A stretch of 37,177 bases of DNA from Saccoglossus kowalevskii (lineage: Eukaryota > Hemichordata > Enteropneusta > Harrimaniidae): contig NW_003135349.1 of the NCBI RefSeq assembly GCF_000003605.2, positions 422,773 to 459,949 on the forward strand, given 5' to 3'. Positions 1 to 12,834 of the stretch are shown piece by piece. Every line of letters starts with the position of its first letter. Position 1 is the first letter of the stretch. The position numbers were made by a program, and so were the translations under genes. The notes under the pieces were generated by a model. That model ran no database searches. It saw only the letters and a list, made by a program, of their open reading frames with translations, and was not told the origin of the DNA.

Positions 1-720
1 TTTTAGTCGTGTATAAAACTTCATTAAATAATTAGCGAAACGAACCATTCACTAATCATAAAATCCCGTTATTTTCAGCAAATGTTTCATGGATTACAGA
101 TTTTTGAATATGTTTTATGTTGTTATATATACACTACTGAAAGGTCACGGAATATACTGGTCAAGTTTCAACCGACGGCTGTTAATACATGTATTGTACG
201 TGTATTTGCTGATTACAGATTTTTGATTATCTGTAATTAGCGAAACGAGGCATATGCGTATTAAATATTATTATTTTCGGCAAATATTTTGTAAATATTG
301 TGCGTATAAAACCCATTTTCACTGACAACAGTTTAATTTTTATTATGTGTGTTATCCCGTTTTGTTTCGTTTCGTCGATTACATACAGAAAGTCGTTCCC
401 CAGAGTCATCCACACTTCCGAAACTTCTTTCGCGCCTCGGTCTCATTTGCATCCAGCTCCTGCTTTTTTTTCTGGGTTTTCTACCCTGTATTCATGCCAA
501 AGTCACTCGGAGCTGAACATAAAATTGCGTAATGGTATCTGATGGAATAAGAATCCTGGCAAAGTCGTGTGCATTGTGTATTAAACTATAAAATAAATGA
601 TCATATTCACTATCATGTCAATAGTTCTGATCTGTCTTCATCAAACAACGAATGACACCAACAGGAGTTGCATACATAGTAACTTTTTTGAGTTGATTAC
701 ACTCCACTTGATTGCAAAAA
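1..720. repeat. AT-rich edge with an imperfect direct duplication
   Basis: A block at about 33-108 containing AATTAGCGAAACGA, TTTTCAGCAAAT and ATTACAGATTTTTGA recurs in shuffled, diverged form at about 210-300 (ATTACAGATTTTTGA, AATTAGCGAAACGAGG, TTTTCGGCAAAT). Positions 300-720 show only short open frames with no recognisable protein and no splice or promoter context that I can support. Confidence 0.4.
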
Positions 721-734
721 AACGGCAGAGAATG

Positions 735-885
735 CTCGCAATATGGGGTAGAATGTTCTCAATATGTGTTTGAAATAGGGGGTGTTTTTTTCTTCAATAT
801 GTCTGCTCTAGGGGGTACTAAATTTACATTGCGACCGCAATAGGGGGTATGGTTTGCCAATGTGCTGCCAGTCCTAGGGGCCTAG
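735..885 (+). repeat. Spaced G-run motif (TAGGGGGT-like)
   Basis: Short G-runs set in similar contexts recur at about 744 (ATGGGGTA), 776 (AATAGGGGGTG), 809 (CTAGGGGGTAC), 840 (AATAGGGGGTATG) and 873 (CCTAGGGGCCTAG). Spacing is roughly 30-35 bp in otherwise AT-rich DNA. It looks like a decayed minisatellite. The regular G-runs could also form a G-quadruplex, which I have not tested. Confidence 0.4.
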
Positions 886-889
886 TATT

Positions 890-1790
890 TTTTTTAGCAA
901 GAACGCACATGGTGTAAGGTTTTAATATAGAGTGACCCCCGGGATTTCTTGATAAGTGTGAGCGCCGTGAATCGGTGATTGATCGCGGTTTTGAAATTCA
1001 CAATAAATAAAAGTGTTTTTTATTCGATGCCTTTTCACGTTAATCCTGAATTTTGAATAGTTCATAATGTTAAAAGTAATCTATATAGCATACATCGGGA
1101 CAAAGTAATGCTACGAATCTTTTCCGCGTACTACTGAAACACCACGAGTGACTATTATTTTGAAACCATGTGTATACGCCGGATGGGAAACGGGAAACTA
1201 TGCAATTCGTTTTATCACAGTCCCTGTGGTTTTATGAAATCCGTATTTTTGGCAGCTGTAATCTAATATTCATTTGACAAAATTGCCAAAATTCGAGAGA
1301 GACAAAATAATTACGGGAGAATAATTCTAAATTTTTTGGCAAAATTTCGTGGACATAAATGAAAACTTGCCTAATTGAAACACTACGTTCATGAAAGCCA
1401 AACGTGAAATGTCGAAGTTTAAAGTATGGAAGTTCCGAAATATTTTCATTATCTCCCTCGCATGTCATGATATTTACTTTCCTACACTATTTTATATACA
1501 TGGGAGGTGACATTCTTTATATGTTGTTCATTATTCCATTCGTGGTGAAATTGCAATGCCATTATTTGTATTCCAGAACTTTACATAAATTGAGTTGTAA
1601 CGAGTGAAGACTACAGATAGAACCTCAGCACCTTATTTTACATCATTCGTATCACAAATATATGTCATGAAATAAACAAATATTAACGAACCAACCCATT
1701 TCACCTATACAAAGATAGAATAGCGATTTGTAAGAATTTGATTTGTTTGACCAAACGTAGCAAAAATGTATCAAAAATATAAAATTGGAG
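890..1790. other. No gene recognised
   Basis: Only short overlapping frames on both strands (for example about 1232-1468 minus and 1404-1607 plus). None has a recognisable domain or a convincing exon boundary. I see ordinary AT-rich non-coding sequence. Confidence 0.4.
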
Positions 1791-2165
1791 ATATTTGTAG
1801 TCCAATTTTAAGTCTTTCTAATCAGCTTTTACTACTTTCTGGACGTTTCCACTTTTTAGTCTAAACATACAACTCACCGAATAGTATTAGCCATTTAGCA
1901 GACAACTTTTACAGATTTTCAGTTAACTCTAGTAGTTTTACTACTTTCCGTGTAACTTTAACCACTTTGCAAACAAAGTTTTCCAATCAACTTTTCTACA
2001 TTTGTCTAACTTTTCAACTTTCCATGGAGCATTACTAACTTTGCAGACCAGATTTCAAGACATTTCATTCCATTTTACCAACTTGCCAGCGAACATTTTC
2101 GACTTTTCACCTAACTTTTTTGAGTTTCCACGAAATTGTTTAATTAACTTTTCTGACTATTTTCG
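1790..2165 (-). repeat. Degenerate short-period satellite, minus orientation
   Basis: The stretch is built from variants of CAACTTTTCGACTTTCCA and similar pieces (AACTTTTC, ACTTTCC, ACTTTGCAGAC) recurring about every 20-22 bp. They read as the reverse complement of the motif at 3120-4035. T-tracts fall about once or twice per unit. There is no credible open frame. Unit divergence is high, so this is an old array. Confidence 0.5.
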
Positions 2166-3119
2166 AAATTTGTTGATATAAAAGGCTAAAAAGAAAGCTA
2201 TTTCGACTTCTTATTGAAAACGCCTAGCCTGGTTGTTTTGGTACTGTATCTGTGTACCTCTATATTGTGACGGTATCTTCAATCCAACTTCTTCGCATGT
2301 GGACCAATTTGCTTGCAGAGTGTGCATCGTAAACAGTGGAGCTATGAACATACAACGGGTATCATATCATATGGCGTTTATAAGGTGATGAACAGACTAT
2401 ATTGGTTTCAGATGGAAATTTTACATATGTAATAATTGTCATCTGTAATGTTAATTGATCACCAAAGTATGTAAGCTCCCATATGGAATAGCCTTGAAGG
2501 CTAGGCTAATTATATTGAAGATGACTTCACTGTTATAATTAGGGCTGCTTTTGCCATTTATCGTTATATATAATTGTCTGATTACACGTGCTATGTAAAG
2601 TTAGGGGATTAGCTTAGTTGGACATTAAAACGAACATATTTCATGTCACATTTTAATAATTCACGTTAATTACCAGTCAAGTAAAGCCAAACTACATGTA
2701 GGCGTTAAACCACGATCCCATTAATATATTGTGTGGGGATTATCTGATATAATATTCACTAACTAGGGCCAGGCCACATAGAGGTAATTCCAGAAATCCT
2801 TCACCCAGACTGAGGATGTTCTCCCATTACGTTGTAAATTTTCGATTTGCAAGTTGGAGTACAACGGCCTTCTCAATTTAAAAGAAATGTTTTCTATTGA
2901 CAAAACCCGGGATTCGGGTCTCCTCAATCATCCAAGCCATGGAACGGTCACTCTACTTACATACCTAAGTAGGCAAGTTGTGAAGGAATACAACAAGTGG
3001 TCCGTGATTACATATACATGTGATTGGTGTTTTTCTGCTTACATAACACACTACTTATGCATCAATATTCACGCCAGCCGATATGTTAATTTAAACAAAA
3101 CCGGAAAATTCATTTCAAT
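2166..3119. other. Spacer between two oppositely oriented satellite arms
   Basis: About 950 bp with mixed composition separates the two satellite blocks. The longest frame (about 2854-3126 plus) has no recognisable domain. The spacer may be the core of a larger palindromic element, but I see no transposase or other protein signature in it. Confidence 0.3.
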
Positions 3120-4035
3120 ATTGTAAAAAGTGGTTTAAAAAATTGAAAGCAAACCTTGAAAGTCTAAAATTAGGATTTGAAAAGTCATTAAAATCACGCG
3201 GGATGTTGAAAGCATGGACAAGTTGTGTAGAAAGTCAAATAATTAGCCACTAAATAGAAACAATTTGTTGAAAAAATAGAATACTCAATGTTAATACGCA
3301 AACTTAAAAGACAACATCAGAATTTACAAGCAAATTTACAATTCCGAAAATCAAAGTTAGCAACCACACTACAGTGCAACACGGTTATAAAACGTCATAG
3401 AAATTATCTGATAAGACGTTAAACTTTCAGGGATAGTTGTCATAGTAGACTAAAACATTGAAAAGTAGAATTATAATTATGTGGGAAGTTATTAAAAGTA
3501 TGCTGTAAAAAGAGCACGAAGACTTTAAAAAGTGACGTGGAATGTCGAAAAAGTCGTAAAGAATTTAGGAAAATTTTTGATAACAAGTACAACAATAGAT
3601 AAATAGTACAAATCGGCTGGAGAGTAGAAAAACTTAGCCTGATTATCGGAAAATCGAAAACGTTGCCTGGAATGTCTAAAATGTTGTGTACAATTTGACA
3701 AAGTTTATTTGGACATGGAAAAAGTCTACATGAAAGTAGTAAAAAGTGCTTGAAATATCATAAAAATGGAATGTCACAAAAATTGGGTTGAAAACCAAAA
3801 ACATACTGGAAAATGAAACAGTATACTGGATCATTGTGAAAATTACCTGTAAAAACATTTCAACTTTGCAGAAACGTCAAAAAGTGGAAAGTTGTTGGAA
3901 TAGAAAGAAATCCGGGATATGTTAACAATAAAAGTTGTGTGGAAAATCAAAAATATATGCTGATAAGTATACAAAATTCAAAAGCTTCAATGTTGTAGAA
4001 GGTGTCTGAACATTCGAAAAAGTTACTTGTTGCCC
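3120..4035 (+). repeat. Degenerate short-period satellite, plus orientation
   Basis: Repeated variants of TGGAAAGTCAAAAAGTTG recur about every 20-22 bp for some 900 bp. Examples are GGAAAATCGAAAACGTTGCC near 3648, GGAATGTCTAAAATGTTG near 3669 and AACGTCAAAAAGTGGAAAGT near 3872. The motif is the reverse complement of the one at 1790-2165, so the two blocks form an inverted pair. The A-tract period is close to two helical turns, which could give curved DNA; that is inference. Confidence 0.55.
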
Positions 4036-4149
4036 GAGGAAGATTAAACTTTCGAATGCCAATTCAACTTCGAATTTTTAATTCATCTTGTTGATTTAGA
4101 TTATAGTTACATTTTATTTTTCTAGACGGAAATTCAGTGTATATTTCTT

Positions 4150-4510
4150 ATTGTAATATTATGTGGTTATTACGAAGATACCTCAAAGTATGCACGAAGA
4201 CAGTATAGCGACAGTATCGACCGACGCGCAGCGTAATGTCAGCGTACTGTCTACCAAGATTACATCATGGGAATGCCGAAATCTAAAAAGTTTAGAACAG
4301 AATCAGCGAACTTCTTTGTATTGAGTCCGGTCAACTCTGGTGGCAGCCATGTTTGTTTTTATTATTAGAGGACACTTACGCGCGTAATCATTCCATATTT
4401 GGAACTCGCATTTCCTAATATGGTAGGATGAAAATACCTGTAAAATACCGCAAAATCACGGCACGCTGCAACTTATGGCGTTACGGTGACAGATGTATAA
4501 TAAGATGATA
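4150..4510 (-). mobile_element. Non-autonomous MITE-like element, copy 1
   Basis: The reverse complement of this block matches 22013-22352 over most of its length, sharing the end TTATTATACATCTGTCACC, a middle segment with ACCATATTAGGAAATGCGA, and CGGCATTCCCATGATGTA. Its other end carries AAGTATGCA (4182-4190) as in copy 2. An imperfect hairpin lies at about 4197-4253, where AGACAGTATAGCGACAGTAT pairs with GTAATGTCAGCGTACTGTCT. No coding capacity is visible. The two copies differ in their subterminal parts. Confidence 0.6.
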
Positions 4511-5070
4511 TATTACAAATCAAAAGGTGACAAGGTGACAAAAGATAATGTTCTGGCACAGCCCAAATCAAAATAGTGATATTTTACGTATTCAAATAAG
4601 CCGATTTGAAATTTAAAAAAATGCAGTTCTACTTCTGATTATATACAGTATCTCAAGGGCTACAATAATACATATAATAATATTGGTAAAGTTCATCCAG
4701 TGCCTTTTATAAAAAGATTTCATCGTGGCAACTAAATTTTACAATAATCAAATAGCCAGTAACATCAACATATCTAAAGCAAGTAAATCATACGTTATGT
4801 TTCTGTTTTGAGATTGTTGCCTAAAAACTAGTTGTATGCTGAAATGAGAGACACAAATTAACAGTGATTCAAATTACGTGGTCTCCTAGCAATCCCCAAT
4901 TATTCGTCGTTATATATATTCATAGCCGTTGTAAATATTTTGAGACTCGCTATATGTCGTACAGCTGCCACGAGGGCGTCATATAAAACATATTGTCTTT
5001 GGCTAGTCGAGCAATAATCGAGATATAGAGAATCGCACATAGCGCCCTCTTTATTCAAATATACATGTAT
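4511..5070. other. No gene recognised
   Basis: AT-rich sequence without a credible exon. GAGGGCG near 4972 and CGCCCTC near 5043 form a short inverted pair about 70 bp apart. This is too short to call an element. Confidence 0.3.
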
Positions 5071-5337
5071 TTAGCTGTTGATGTTGAGGGCTATGTTAAA
5101 GCCAGTCATCGCGCTGCTCATGTGCGACATTTGTGTTGATAAACATAGATTTTTCCCACAATCCAATGCGTTCTTCAAATGGAAATCACAAGTATGAGGT
5201 TTGACCTGGGCACGACTTGCACTGATTACCGACGGTAACTCTTTCGATACCTTCCAATCACATGAAAATTGTCTAATTAAAGCTTGGAAATGTCCCAGTT
5301 CGTACTCGTTGATCTGCGGAACAGTCAAAGTCGCCAT
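5071..5337 (-). CDS. Possible first exon, unidentified protein (weak)
   Basis: An 88-residue frame begins MATLTVPQINEYELGHFQAL. The ATG has a good context (AAAGATGGC) and the local GC content is higher than in the surroundings. After about 29 codons there is a possible splice donor (GGAAG then GTATCG near 5251), so the true exon may be short. Upstream on the minus strand lie a TATA-like TTATATAAAC, only about 5 bp from the ATG and too close to serve it directly, and a CpG-rich patch with an NRF-1-like core (TGCGCATGTGCG, about 5365-5376). I recognise no domain and find no downstream exon. It could equally be part of a repeat. Confidence 0.25.
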   Translation of the reverse strand: MATLTVPQINEYELGHFQALIRQFSCDWKVSKELPSVISASRAQVKPHTCDFHLKNALDCGKNLCLSTQMSHMSSAMTGFNIALNINS

Positions 5338-5359
5338 CTTTGTTTATATAAGACCCATA

Positions 5360-5400
5360 TATGTCGCACATGCGCAGCGCGACGACTGTCGCGCTTTAAG
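5360..5400. promoter_or_regulatory. CpG-rich NRF-1-like patch
   Basis: A dense run of CpG and GCGC steps (CATGCGCAGCGCGACGACTG) stands out from AT-rich flanks and resembles an NRF-1 half-site pair. It sits just upstream of the MATLTV frame on the minus strand. Promoter activity is inference only. Confidence 0.25.
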
Positions 5401-5539
5401 TTGTGTAATGCAGGAATCGTTGCTTTTCCTATGATTGCAACGTTTTAGAGAGAAAGTCACTGTATGACCTGTATTAGAGGGTATTGACAAATTACCATAC
5501 AGAAAATCTATAATACATAAGCGATGTATATCCTGCACG

Positions 5540-6200
5540 CTAATGCGATATAATGGTCAAGCAAACAGCGCCACCAACCCAAGAAAATCGGTTTGAAAAA
5601 CGTTACTTTGCATTAATTTAACTGTACATATCGGAATGTTTTAGTTAATGTATAACCATTTACTAGTTAATTCATCATCTCATGCGATTCGAGACGACAT
5701 GTTCCCAGTTTCTACGACAGTCTGATATATAAAGAAGAATGAAGAATTTTCAAATGAAGAAATAATGATGCAACAATAACCCCAAAAAATGGTGAAATAG
5801 TGATCGAATATTTGATAAATAAAGACGTGTGGATTGAGTATGAAATTGTCACATAATGACGTACCAATCAAAAAATAAATTAAATTTGGCACAATCATGA
5901 CCCAATAGGAATAAAATGTTGTTAAAAAAAAAAAACCAAAAGAATGATATAATAACGTTCAAATAATGAAATGAGAAAATGACAAATAATTACGTAAAGT
6001 TCATACAATGAAACAATAATATAAATCTGATCAATTAATAACATATTAATGATGAAAGAATATAAGAATTATCAATTAATGATAAATATAATGTTTTAAT
6101 AATTAAATAAAAGCATAAATATGACCACAGAGAGACATGATAATGTATCATAAACTAATTATATTAATAGCAGACGTCTTATTAGAATACTGGTCTAAGT
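5540..6200. other. AT-rich sequence, no gene recognised
   Basis: Very A-rich on the plus strand, with recurrent ATAATGA and AATAATGA words and an A11 run near 5925. It may be a decayed simple repeat. No exon or RNA gene is visible. Confidence 0.35.
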
Positions 6201-9200
6201 ACAACAGGCCAGTAAGTCATTCGGTGTGAGTTCACCTGTACATGCTCACCAGTTCACGCCATGTTTAAATTGTTGTCTGTAGATAATTGTCACTGGATAC
6301 CAAGTTATGAATTTCATCATAGTTAAAATACGATAGCGAATTCTTTGATGTAAGAGCGGGCGTATTTGCATGGGGTCAGTCTGTGATCTCCATTTTAGCG
6401 TAGGTCATATTACACATCTTTGTCATTTAATTAATTATATTTATGTTAAACACAACACAACAGTCTTGTGTTAAAATAAACTTTATCTCTGTCATAAGGA
6501 ATAGCACCAATTTACACAACACATAAATCAAGAAACAATAAGCCAATCCCGTTAATTAAATTGTTACATTATGAACAGCTGTCACCATATAAGTGTGATC
6601 TGAAATGTGATCCCAAACAGTAATACTTCTACGTCTTTATAAACTTCATGAAAACGAGGCATATCATGTCATTTCTAATGAAATATCTTATTTTAACACT
6701 TAACCTATATACTAGTAGGTACAACTGATATCAGTTCATGTGATGCATGCCGGTCTGTACGTGCTAATCAGTTAACATAAGTAAAGTCGTGTTAAGTAAA
6801 GTCTGCAGATAGTTGTCACTAAACACCGAGATATGCATTCATCATTGTAAAAAAGCATAGCCTAACAAAGTAAAACCGTATCACAGCTGTCGAAACAGTC
6901 TCGTATAAAAACTAGTCACAAGGACTTTGATGATGGGAGTATTTTAGTGTCTCTCAGGCTGGCAACAGCGCACTGTTTTTCTTCTATGACTGACAGACTG
7001 AATACGTGCTCAGTTACATGCACTTGATTTTACCAACATTATCGTTAATGCGAAAGGTCGATCAGCTCCACATCTTTTCATGTGCAAGCAGTTTCATATA
7101 ATTGTATCGAACTTCAACTAGAAGTAAATTTATCAAAACACATACAGCGTTATGATTAAATATCAACACGTGCGGACAATCGGACCCCATATGCTCAATA
7201 TTGCGTAGCGCCCTCATGCGATATTACAACGCGTATTTTCACATTATCGATTCCGTCTTTTAGTTAAAAATGAATATTGAATTTGATTCAGTTTTATTAT
7301 ATATCCATGAATAGATTTTAACGAGAAAATAGTTTGTATAGGATTGTCATTTCATATTAAAGCTCAAACATAAAACTAGCTTTTCCACCTCGTGTCCAGT
7401 ATTTGTCAATATGACAAATGACATGTTGCATCAAGTTATAATGAACTGCCAGCGTACCAAGTACAGGTAGTACTTTAGCTCATATCAGACAACACATACA
7501 TTAATCTCAAACAATATGTGCTAATGTCAATCAATATCCCACTGTCCAGAATAGCCGCACTCTGAATTATATTTTGAAAACTCGAATATGCAATAAAATG
7601 TTTATCTATATATATTGCCGACTAAATACAAGAAACAACAATATAATTCCACACGGAATACTAGAATTGATATTCAAGTAGTGACCCTGAAATTTAGTCA
7701 CTTTTGTTATTGTCGATTCTTTTTCGATGTCTGTTCTTTGATTGACATTACATTGTCCCGTCTATAGTTGAATGCACAGACACTTGTCACGAAAACAAAT
7801 ATGCATGTTCATGTTACTCAGGCAAAATAAAAACCAAATAGCTACTATATTCTCCCAATAAGGGATTTAACAAGTAAATAGTTTTTATAGGATTGTCTTT
7901 TTATATTAAAACTCAAACATATAACTAGCATGTACCGTCCCCTTTTAGATAAACAGTTAAATTCACGAGGATTATTATTTGTAAGGCCCGTTTATTGATC
8001 ACTTCTAGTAATTACCTGGCGCCACTATTTTATCTTTATCTTACTTAGCCAAATTAAAACGATGAGTGTTCCAATATTGTTGCGTCTCCAAATATTTTTC
8101 TTCATCAATCTCGAAAACGCAACCTTGCATTACACATTTCAAGATGATAGTGTGATTTCAAACAGTAATACTCCTACGTCTCTATAAACTTCATGAAAAC
8201 GAGGCATGTCATGTCATTTCCAATGAAATATCTCATTTTAACACTTAACCTATATACTAGTAGGTACAGTTGATGTCAGTTCACGTGATGCATGCCGGTC
8301 TGTACATGCTAATCAGTTAACATAACGTGTTAAGTAAAGTCTGCAGATATCTGTTACTGAACACCAAGCTATGCATTCCTTCATTGTGAAAAAGCGTAGC
8401 CTTAACATAACATGGCAATTGTGGTTCAATCGTGAAACCAAGAAGTTTTACCTCTGTGTTCCAATGCCAGGTGTCAACGATGTCAGTGTATTTTGCTTGT
8501 GAATCTACTGATTTGTTATTATAATCACTGTGATCATAACAAAGTAAAACTGTAGCACAGTTGTCAAAACAGTCTCGTATAAAAACTAGTCACAAGGACT
8601 TTGATAGTGGGTGTGTGTTAGTATCTCTCAGGCTGGCAACAGCGCCACTGTTATTTGTTTTCGGTGACTGACAGACTGAATACGTGCTCAGTTACATGCT
8701 TTTGATTTTACCAAAATTATCGTTAATTCGAAAGGTCGATCAGTTTCACATCTGTTCACGTAAAAACTGTTTTACAAACTGTCAGTTTCATATAATTGTA
8801 TCGAACGTCGAATAGAAGTGAATTTATCAAAACACATATAGCGTTATGATTAAATATCAACACGTGCTTTATATAAATCGGATCCCATAAGTTCAATAAT
8901 CTGTAGCGCCCTCATGCGAAATTACAACGCGTATTTTCACATTGATTATGTTATTGGGTTGACAATGAATATTGAATTTGATTTAGTTGTATTATATATC
9001 CATGATTGGATTTTTAGGTAAATAGCTTTTATAGGATTTCTAGGATCATCACCAGACTTACTAATATATATCGCCTTCGTGTGGGTGATAGCTTATAACC
9101 ATAGCATATACTATATAACAACCTATTTAGTCTTGGTCAATGACAGCGTGGATATAATATTGCATTAAAGAATATTACAAGAATTAAAAAAGCACTTAAA

Positions 9201-12130
9201 CTAATAACTTTCGGAAACAATCTTTGGTTTAAAAACTATTTACTCTTATTTCCGACTACGGTTAGATTCAGTGCCAAATATTTCACTGTCAATAGTTTGA
9301 ACAATAATCACCCGTTAATTTGAGTGTACCTTCTGTAAGCATTACTCAGTCAATCTTAATACGACACGAGGATAGTTCATTCAACTAGGTGAAAACAACA
9401 GTTAGTTGCACTATCGAGTCATCTTTGACAACTTAACTTCTTCTGTGCCATGCACTCCTTATCTAATAATTCAATTAATGTATAAATCAATATGTACAAA
9501 TGTCAAGATGTGTAAATATCGCAATGTCTATACTTATCACACTCTAAAGGAAAACTTTAAGGAAAACGATGTGAAAACCCAAACGACTGTTGGTTTTATA
9601 GCAATTGTATATAATTCCGGTTAGAATAAAATATAAAATATAAATCTCTAGCCTTCATGAAATGTAGTCACAATGTGTTATTATCGATTTTATTGGTTGA
9701 TTGACATTACATTTTCCTATTTATAGTTGAATGTACAGACACTTGACACGAAAACAAATAGGCATTGTTTAGGTGAAGGTTCATATTTCTCTGGTAAAAG
9801 CAAAATTAAATTGTTACTATACCCTCCCATTTTAGATAAACAGTTAAACTCACGAGGCTTATTTTTTATTTTTTTATTTTGTCAAAAATTACTAACTAAA
9901 TATTTGCTTTGTTAAAATTACCTCAGACCAGCAAGTCCTGTTCAAGTATTGTTTGTAGATAGTTGTTACTGGATACCGAGTTATGCATTTCCTTATCGAC
10001 AAATTACAATGGCGCACTCTTTGATATAACCATGGGAGACATATCACATGACATAAATGCGGTGATTAATTATATGTAAGGTCAGAAGAGGTGACTTGTT
10101 ATCTGTAAGACATAAATTAATGGTTTAATCTTAGACCTTCAGGTGTGGAAGTTTTTTGTTTAATTTACTTTGCAGGGGCATACTGTTTTACAAATAAACA
10201 TGACCCACTCAAAATATTACTTTAAAAAGGTTATTATCACTTCAAATATACAATTTCGAAGTAATCTGAAATTGTGATTTTTTTTAAATACACCATACCA
10301 GTAAGTCATTCTGACTGTACTGATTTAGCAGATTACGTTATGTTTTTGTTTGTAGAGTATTGATATTGGTTACCTAGTTATGAATGTTATCATCAACAAA
10401 TTACAATGACGCACTCTTTGATGTTACAATGGGACATATCACATGCCATAAATGCGGCGATGAATTGTATGTAAGGTCACTAGATGTGACATGTTATCTA
10501 TGTGACGCAGTCTCTCATGCTGGCAACAGCGCCACTGTTATTTTTTACCGATGACTGACAAACTGAATACGTGCTCAGTTACATGCACTTGATTTTATCA
10601 ACATTATCGTTAATGTGAAAGGTCGATCAGCTCCACATCTTTTCATGTGCAAGCAGTTTTACAAACTGTCAGTTTAATATAATTGTATCGAACTTCGACT
10701 AGAAGTGAATTTATTAAGACATATAGCTTATATGATTAAAGTTCAACACGTGCTTTAAAATCGGGCCCCATAACCTCAATATTGCGTAGCGCCCTCATGC
10801 GTATTTTCACATTATTGATTCTGTTTTTTGGTTGACAATGAATATTGAATTCGATTTAGTTTTATTATATATCCATGAATTGATTTTAAGTAAATAGTTT
10901 TTTATAGGATTGTCTAGGATTATCACCAGACTTACTAATACATAGCACACTCACGTGGGGTGATAGCGTATAACCAAACTTTCAATACAGAGTATGCAAA
11001 TTTGTAACAACCTATTTGGTCTTGGTCAATGCAACATGGATATAATATTGCATTAAAGGATATTACAAAAAATAAAAACAGCACTTCACCTTATAACTCT
11101 TGAAAACAATCTTTGGTTTAAAATAGTTACTCTTATTTCCGACTATGGATAGATTCAGTGCCAAATATTTTAGTTTGAACAATACACGCCCTTTAATTTG
11201 AGTGTACCTGCTGTAAACATTACTCAATCAATCTAAATACGACATAGGGATAGCTCATTCAACTAGGTGAAAACAACAGTTGCATTATCAGGCTCATATT
11301 TGACGACGACCTACAACCAGCAAGTCACTCTAGGTGACTTTTTCTGTACCATGTACAAGAGACTCCTTATCTAATAATTCAGATAATGTATAAATCAATA
11401 TGTACAAATGTCAATCAAGATGTGTAAATATTACAATGTCTATATTTCCTTAAGGAAAACTTGAAGAAACACGATATGAAACCCAAACAACTGTTTTATA
11501 GCAATCGCATATATTCCCGGTTAGCATTAAGTATAAAATATAAAACTCCGTTCTTCATGAAATGTAGTCACAGTGTGTTATTATCGATTTTATTGGTTGA
11601 TTGACATTACATGTCCTATTTATAGTTAAATGCACAGACACTTGATACGAAAACAAATATACATTGTTTAGGTTAAGGTTCATCTATCTCAGGTAAAAGC
11701 AGAATAAATTGTTACTATACCCTCCCATGTTAAATAAATAGTTAAATTATTTGTTATTTTTCATCATTAGTAACTAAATATTTATTTTGGCAAAATTACC
11801 TCAGACCAGCAAGTCAATTGAAGAGAGTTCACCTGTACCGGATCATCAGATCACGCCATATTTAAAATGTTGTTTGTAGATAGTTGTTACTGGACACGGA
11901 GATATGCATTTCCTTATCGCAAAACACGGTAGCACACTTTTTGATGTAACAGTGAGGACATATCACATGACATACAGATACAGTGAATAATTGATGGCGT
12001 CGGTAGAGGTGTTGCAACGAAATTATCTTAGACTGATACCATTTTAGTCGAGCCTTGTAACGAAGTATTTACAAGGCCTGCTTATTGACAACTTCTGCCA
12101 TTTACTTATGACGTCATAGTTTTATACTTC
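6200..12130 (+). repeat. Decayed tandem array of kilobase-scale units
   Basis: Several blocks recur in the same order and orientation. Block 6605-7365 (CGTCTTTATAAACTTCATG, TATATACTAGTAGGTACA, GCATGCCGGTCTGTAC, GGCTGGCAACAGCGC, TAGCGCCCTCATGCG) is repeated at 8150-9040 and in part at 10500-10910. Block 9040-9990 (ATCACCAGACTTACTAATA, AATGTAGTCACA, CCTCAGACCAGCAAGTC, GATAGTTGTTACTGGA) is repeated at 10910-11890. GACATATCACATGACATA occurs at about 10029 and 11947, with a close variant near 10433. The frames inside have no recognisable protein. The unit is about 1.5-2 kb with many indels, so this is an old segmental or satellite-like expansion. Confidence 0.65.
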
Positions 12131-12800
12131 GAATTAAAGGGTTCCAATATTAATGTCACCTGTTTTCAAAACATTTCATCATCAATTGCGCTATACATAA
12201 GATTAGTTTTCAAACGCATGGCGTTTAAACTAGCGGTTTCTATAGTAACGAGCAACTCAGGTCTAAATGGTATTTATTGCAAGAGGGATAACTTGACGGC
12301 GAAGTATCATCTTTTCTCGTAGCTAGAATAATATTAAAACGACTTTTAATTAAACAAATTTGAAGAAAGGTATTTGTAATTAAATTTTCATGACTTTTCT
12401 AGAAGATACAGCCCTATATTGAAGTGGTTGAAATCATCGCCAACTATCAACGTCATCCCCACATGTTGAAAAAAGCGATTCGTTGAAAGCAATTGCCGAC
12501 ACCCTTTTTCCACGGGAGGATTCAACAGCCAGTCGTTTGCTGGTCACATATCTACGTTACAAATGACTCATCGTTATATTTGTTGACTTCGAATCGTTGT
12601 GCAGATTGTAGGATTTCGGAAGTTTATACCGGGTTGTGCATCTTTGTTTTGTTACCCGTACTATTTTATTTTTTGTTGCATCAAATTATTAGCCCATAGA
12701 CTCTATATGCTGATGTGTCTGTTTTCGGTGGAGGCATGATTAGTTATTAAGTTGAACGTCGCTTCGATCACACTATTTGTTAGCTCCGCTGTCGACTTTC
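12131..12800. other. No gene recognised
   Basis: Mixed-composition sequence between the array and the next repeat. A 68-codon plus-strand frame at 12493-12699 ends in a hydrophobic stretch but has no start context, splice signal or known domain. Confidence 0.3.
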
Positions 12801-12834
12801 GAGTTTTGAGTATTGGCTGACTGTACAACCTTAT

